A DNA stretch of 64,000 nt from Syngnathus acus. Its lineage: Eukaryota; Chordata; Actinopteri; Syngnathiformes; Syngnathidae. The stretch covers positions 3,145,912 through 3,209,911 of the forward strand of contig NC_051102.1 of assembly GCF_901709675.1 (NCBI RefSeq), in the 5' to 3' direction. Shown in pieces: positions 61,466-64,000 of the stretch. Position 1 is the first letter of the stretch, and each line of letters opens with the position of its first letter. A model generated the notes under the pieces. The model was not told the origin of the DNA, made no database searches, and was given only the letters and a program-made list of their open reading frames with translations. Both the position numbers and the translations under genes were made by a program.

Positions 61466-64000
61466 TCATAGCCTTGTCTGCGCCTCAGGGATGTAGATCT
61501 CAATGCTGTCAGCACTCTCTGTGGCAGAGTTTTGCCGCACAGATGCAGCTCTTTTGGCGGCCATCAAGCGCTTCCTAGCCTCTTGTCGCTGTTTCTCTGA
61601 ACTCTCCAATGAGCGATCTCTGGCCAGAGGTGGGTGGTGGAGCGGGGCCTTGGGTGGCTTTTTTGGTACTGGAGGCGGAAGCCGTCTCTCCTAGTGGGAG
61701 AGGGTGGCAAGGAAGGGAGGGAAGAACATTTCAAGAAGTAGACATGCACTACTTGTGAAGGGTGCTGAGAACATGACAGTTGCAGGTTTGGGGATTTTAG
61801 GTAAGAGGTAATAAATAATTAAGAGGAATTTTACAATCCTTTATGGCATTTTTCCCCCCCAACAAACTGAATTATTGCTATTTTTGAAGCAGAGCTTTTT
61901 GGAATGGTGTCTAATATCTTAGCACAGTTTGTCTTGTTTTTGATAAACACTTATACCTATTTTAATGTTGTATGAATAAATTCAAATGTAGTACTGACTG
62001 ACTGAGCTTATCAACAAACGTTTCTGCATGCATTGATTAATAATTGAAAAACAAATAGCCAAAACCTCCTGTATCCATTGACCTTGACACTAACTGCCAA
62101 AACGCACAGAACAGAAAGCCACACATGGTGAGGCAAGAGAATGTCAGAAGAAAGGAAGGAAGGGCAGAGAGAACTGTGGTTAGATGGATGGATGGACAGA
62201 CATGATGGATCAAGGGAGGCCCAGAGAGGTTAAGGCCTTGTGGTGTTTCTTGTGGTGATTGATGCGTGGCTGTTTGCAAGCGCCTTCACTGTCAAAACAA
62301 AGAAGCACAAGAAACAAAAAAAAGGCCATGAGAGCAAATGAGGAAGCCATTAGAGTCATAAGTGAGTATGATGAAAAGCCAGATACTGCTGAGGAGCAAC
62401 AGATAAAAAATAAACAAAAAACAGTCAGACTGCGATGATGGCATTAAAGCAGCAGCAACAACAAAACACCCCAAAATACTTTAACTTAGGCTGCCGTTGA
62501 GTTTTTTGAAGAACTTCACAACCATATTCCTTATTTAATATGGCTAACATACGTACACATGCACCTTATTGTCAATAATCAGCTACAACTATTTTGTCAA
62601 CAAAGCTTGTTAAATTTTGAACAGAAATAGGGAAGCTTTTAGTGTTTTAGCTTACCCTAATTTGTAGTCATCGAAATGCTATGAAATGCAAAAAATGGTC
62701 TAGTTTAGTCACGTTTGACTTTTACGCTAACGATGAATATGATATGGACTTACAGCCTTTTGTACGTACATTATCATGCTTAACATATCTACCCAAAATT
62801 TAATCAACACATCTTAAAAAGTAGTAGAAAGTGCAATGGCTTGACTTCTAACACAGGAAATGATAACCAACACCTTCCATACCAGTTATCATTGTGGATG
62901 ACGACAGTTTGCATGGTTAGTGAGAAGATAGCATGCCTACTACATGTTCATGTGGAGATGATTGCGTAACAAGTGATCAAACGGTTATTGAACTGCAAAG
63001 AAAATGAACATTACAGTATTTTAATATATAGTTATGATCAAGGTTATTCAAACCTCACTTAAGAAATATTTCTATGGAATCCTGCAAACGTAGAAAATAA
63101 AACATTTAAATAGTTCAACACAAGTGATATTTGAAAGGTTCCTTATAAACGTAAACCACAGTGGTTTCTTCAGTTACGAGTTTATTTGTTCTGTGGCCAT
63201 GCTTAATACGTTGAACACTATCTCAATCCATCTTTCTTTTTAAATAAAATAAATATTGCATTTTCTGCAATTATACTACTAACAATGTAAAGTTTGAATG
63301 TAGAATTAAGAATGTAAAGTTTCTGCCAAAGCATGGAAACGTTACAATATTAGTAGCCTATAAACATTATAGTCGGCGACAAATATTGGGGCATATTCTC
63401 CCGTCCACGCTTAAAATGTACCTCCAGAGGTCCCACATGGAGGTCTTGCTGGGGAAAGGGAGCAATCATGTAACGTTTGGTCAATATCTATAGAGTCCCC
63501 ATTTTTGTGTCTAGTGTTGCTCTCAAGCAAGCTATCAAGACTAGACAAACGGACATGATACATATCTTCCCTGTTGTGGCTCTGTTTGTGTACCTTTCTT
63601 TCAGGTGGGTCTAAGGGTCTCCAGTTGTTGGCTCTAAGTTGGTGAAGCTCATCAAACTTGAGGCTAATGTTCTCAATGGACAACTGAAGCATATCCCAAA
63701 AACCAGCCAGGTCAGAGGCTACAGGACGAGGGTGGGCATGGGGGTTCTATGGAAAGTGGAGGACAAAGAGGAAAGACTAAGACCCGACTGAGGATAAGCG
63801 CAGCAGAAAAGCTCCAGTAGATTTGTTGCAGAATCTGGCAAGGCCTCTTGTAGCAATCGTAGAATAATTTGAATTTCAAGAATAAATAAAAATGTTCCAC
63901 TTACCAAGTTCTCCTCACATAGTTCCCTAAACTGCTGAAACTTTTGGGACATCAACAGCTGAGCACTTCCTATGGCACTCCTCATCTTCCCCAGAACTAC
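61466..64000 (-). CDS. dlgap: DLGAP (SAPAP/GKAP) family postsynaptic scaffold, last three exons (partial)
   Basis: Exons 64000-63905 (open to the right), 63746-63594 and 61690-61466 join in phase 0 and give 157 residues ending in TGA. They hold the GKAP-domain landmarks SAIGSAQLLMSQKFQQFREL, DLAGFWDMLQLSIENI, LKFDELHQLRANNW, PPPVPKKPP, EARKRLMAAKRAASVRQNSA and the C-terminal SIEIYIPEAQTRL, whose last residues QTRL are a PDZ ligand for SHANK. DLGAPs link PSD-95 (through their N-terminal repeats, outside the window) to SHANK at excitatory synapses. The paralog is unresolved: the residues resemble what I recall of DLGAP2, while linkage to ptf1a and paxip1 fits dlgap1 in teleosts. The intron 61691-63593 holds no further exon that I can support. 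Confidence 0.92.

Noticed and set aside
62037-62474. Extra DLGAP exon between 61690 and 63594
   Set aside because: Open frames exist on the minus strand, but without acceptor-donor pairs in phase 0 or recognisable family residues; the direct join of 63594 to 61690 already gives the expected protein.
1-64000. CRISPR arrays, operons or phage genes
   Set aside because: The window is vertebrate nuclear DNA; all regularly spaced repeats seen are microsatellites or transposon ends.

Overview
This is nuclear DNA from a ray-finned fish, most probably a teleost. The genes have many short introns with GT-AG borders, the spacers are AT-rich and full of microsatellites, and short non-autonomous DNA transposons are scattered throughout. 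The species cannot be named from the sequence alone.

Four protein genes can be read. (1) The 3' part of paxip1 (PTIP), plus strand, 192-3255: eleven exons giving 410 residues with the last BRCT repeats and the stop codon. (2) kiaa1217 (sickle tail/Skt/Etl4, relative of SRCIN1), minus strand, 9380-30538: 25 coding exons whose phases all agree, giving 2,172 residues. It is tail-to-tail with paxip1. (3) ptf1a, minus strand, 51711-52657: two exons, 270 residues, with bHLH domain and RBPJ-binding C-terminus. (4) The last three exons of a DLGAP (SAPAP/GKAP) postsynaptic scaffold, minus strand, 61466-64000, ending in the PDZ ligand QTRL and running off the right edge.

Layout: 1-3.3 kb paxip1; 3.3-9.4 kb spacer with a dense homeodomain-site cluster, a TA-flanked inverted-repeat element and a hAT-like element; 9.4-30.5 kb kiaa1217; 30.5-51.5 kb gene-poor DNA between kiaa1217 and ptf1a, with blocks of mixed composition that look like regulatory DNA; 51.5-52.8 kb ptf1a with TATA and CCAAT elements; 52.8-59 kb upstream region of ptf1a, including a candidate PTF1 autoregulatory site; 59-64 kb DLGAP 3' end.

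The ptf1a-kiaa1217 pair is known from mammals, where long-range ptf1a regulation lies in or near this interval (pancreatic agenesis enhancer in human, Danforth short tail insertion in mouse). The same arrangement here makes the 30-59 kb spacer the most likely place for pancreas, cerebellum and retina enhancers. Mobile DNA is dominated by two families: a hAT-like element (seven copies, five with 7-8/8-bp target duplications) and an approximately 0.9-kb TA-flanked element (two nearly identical copies in opposite orientation that bracket the whole of kiaa1217). No novel multi-gene system was found; the interest is in regulatory DNA and in repeats that touch splice sites.
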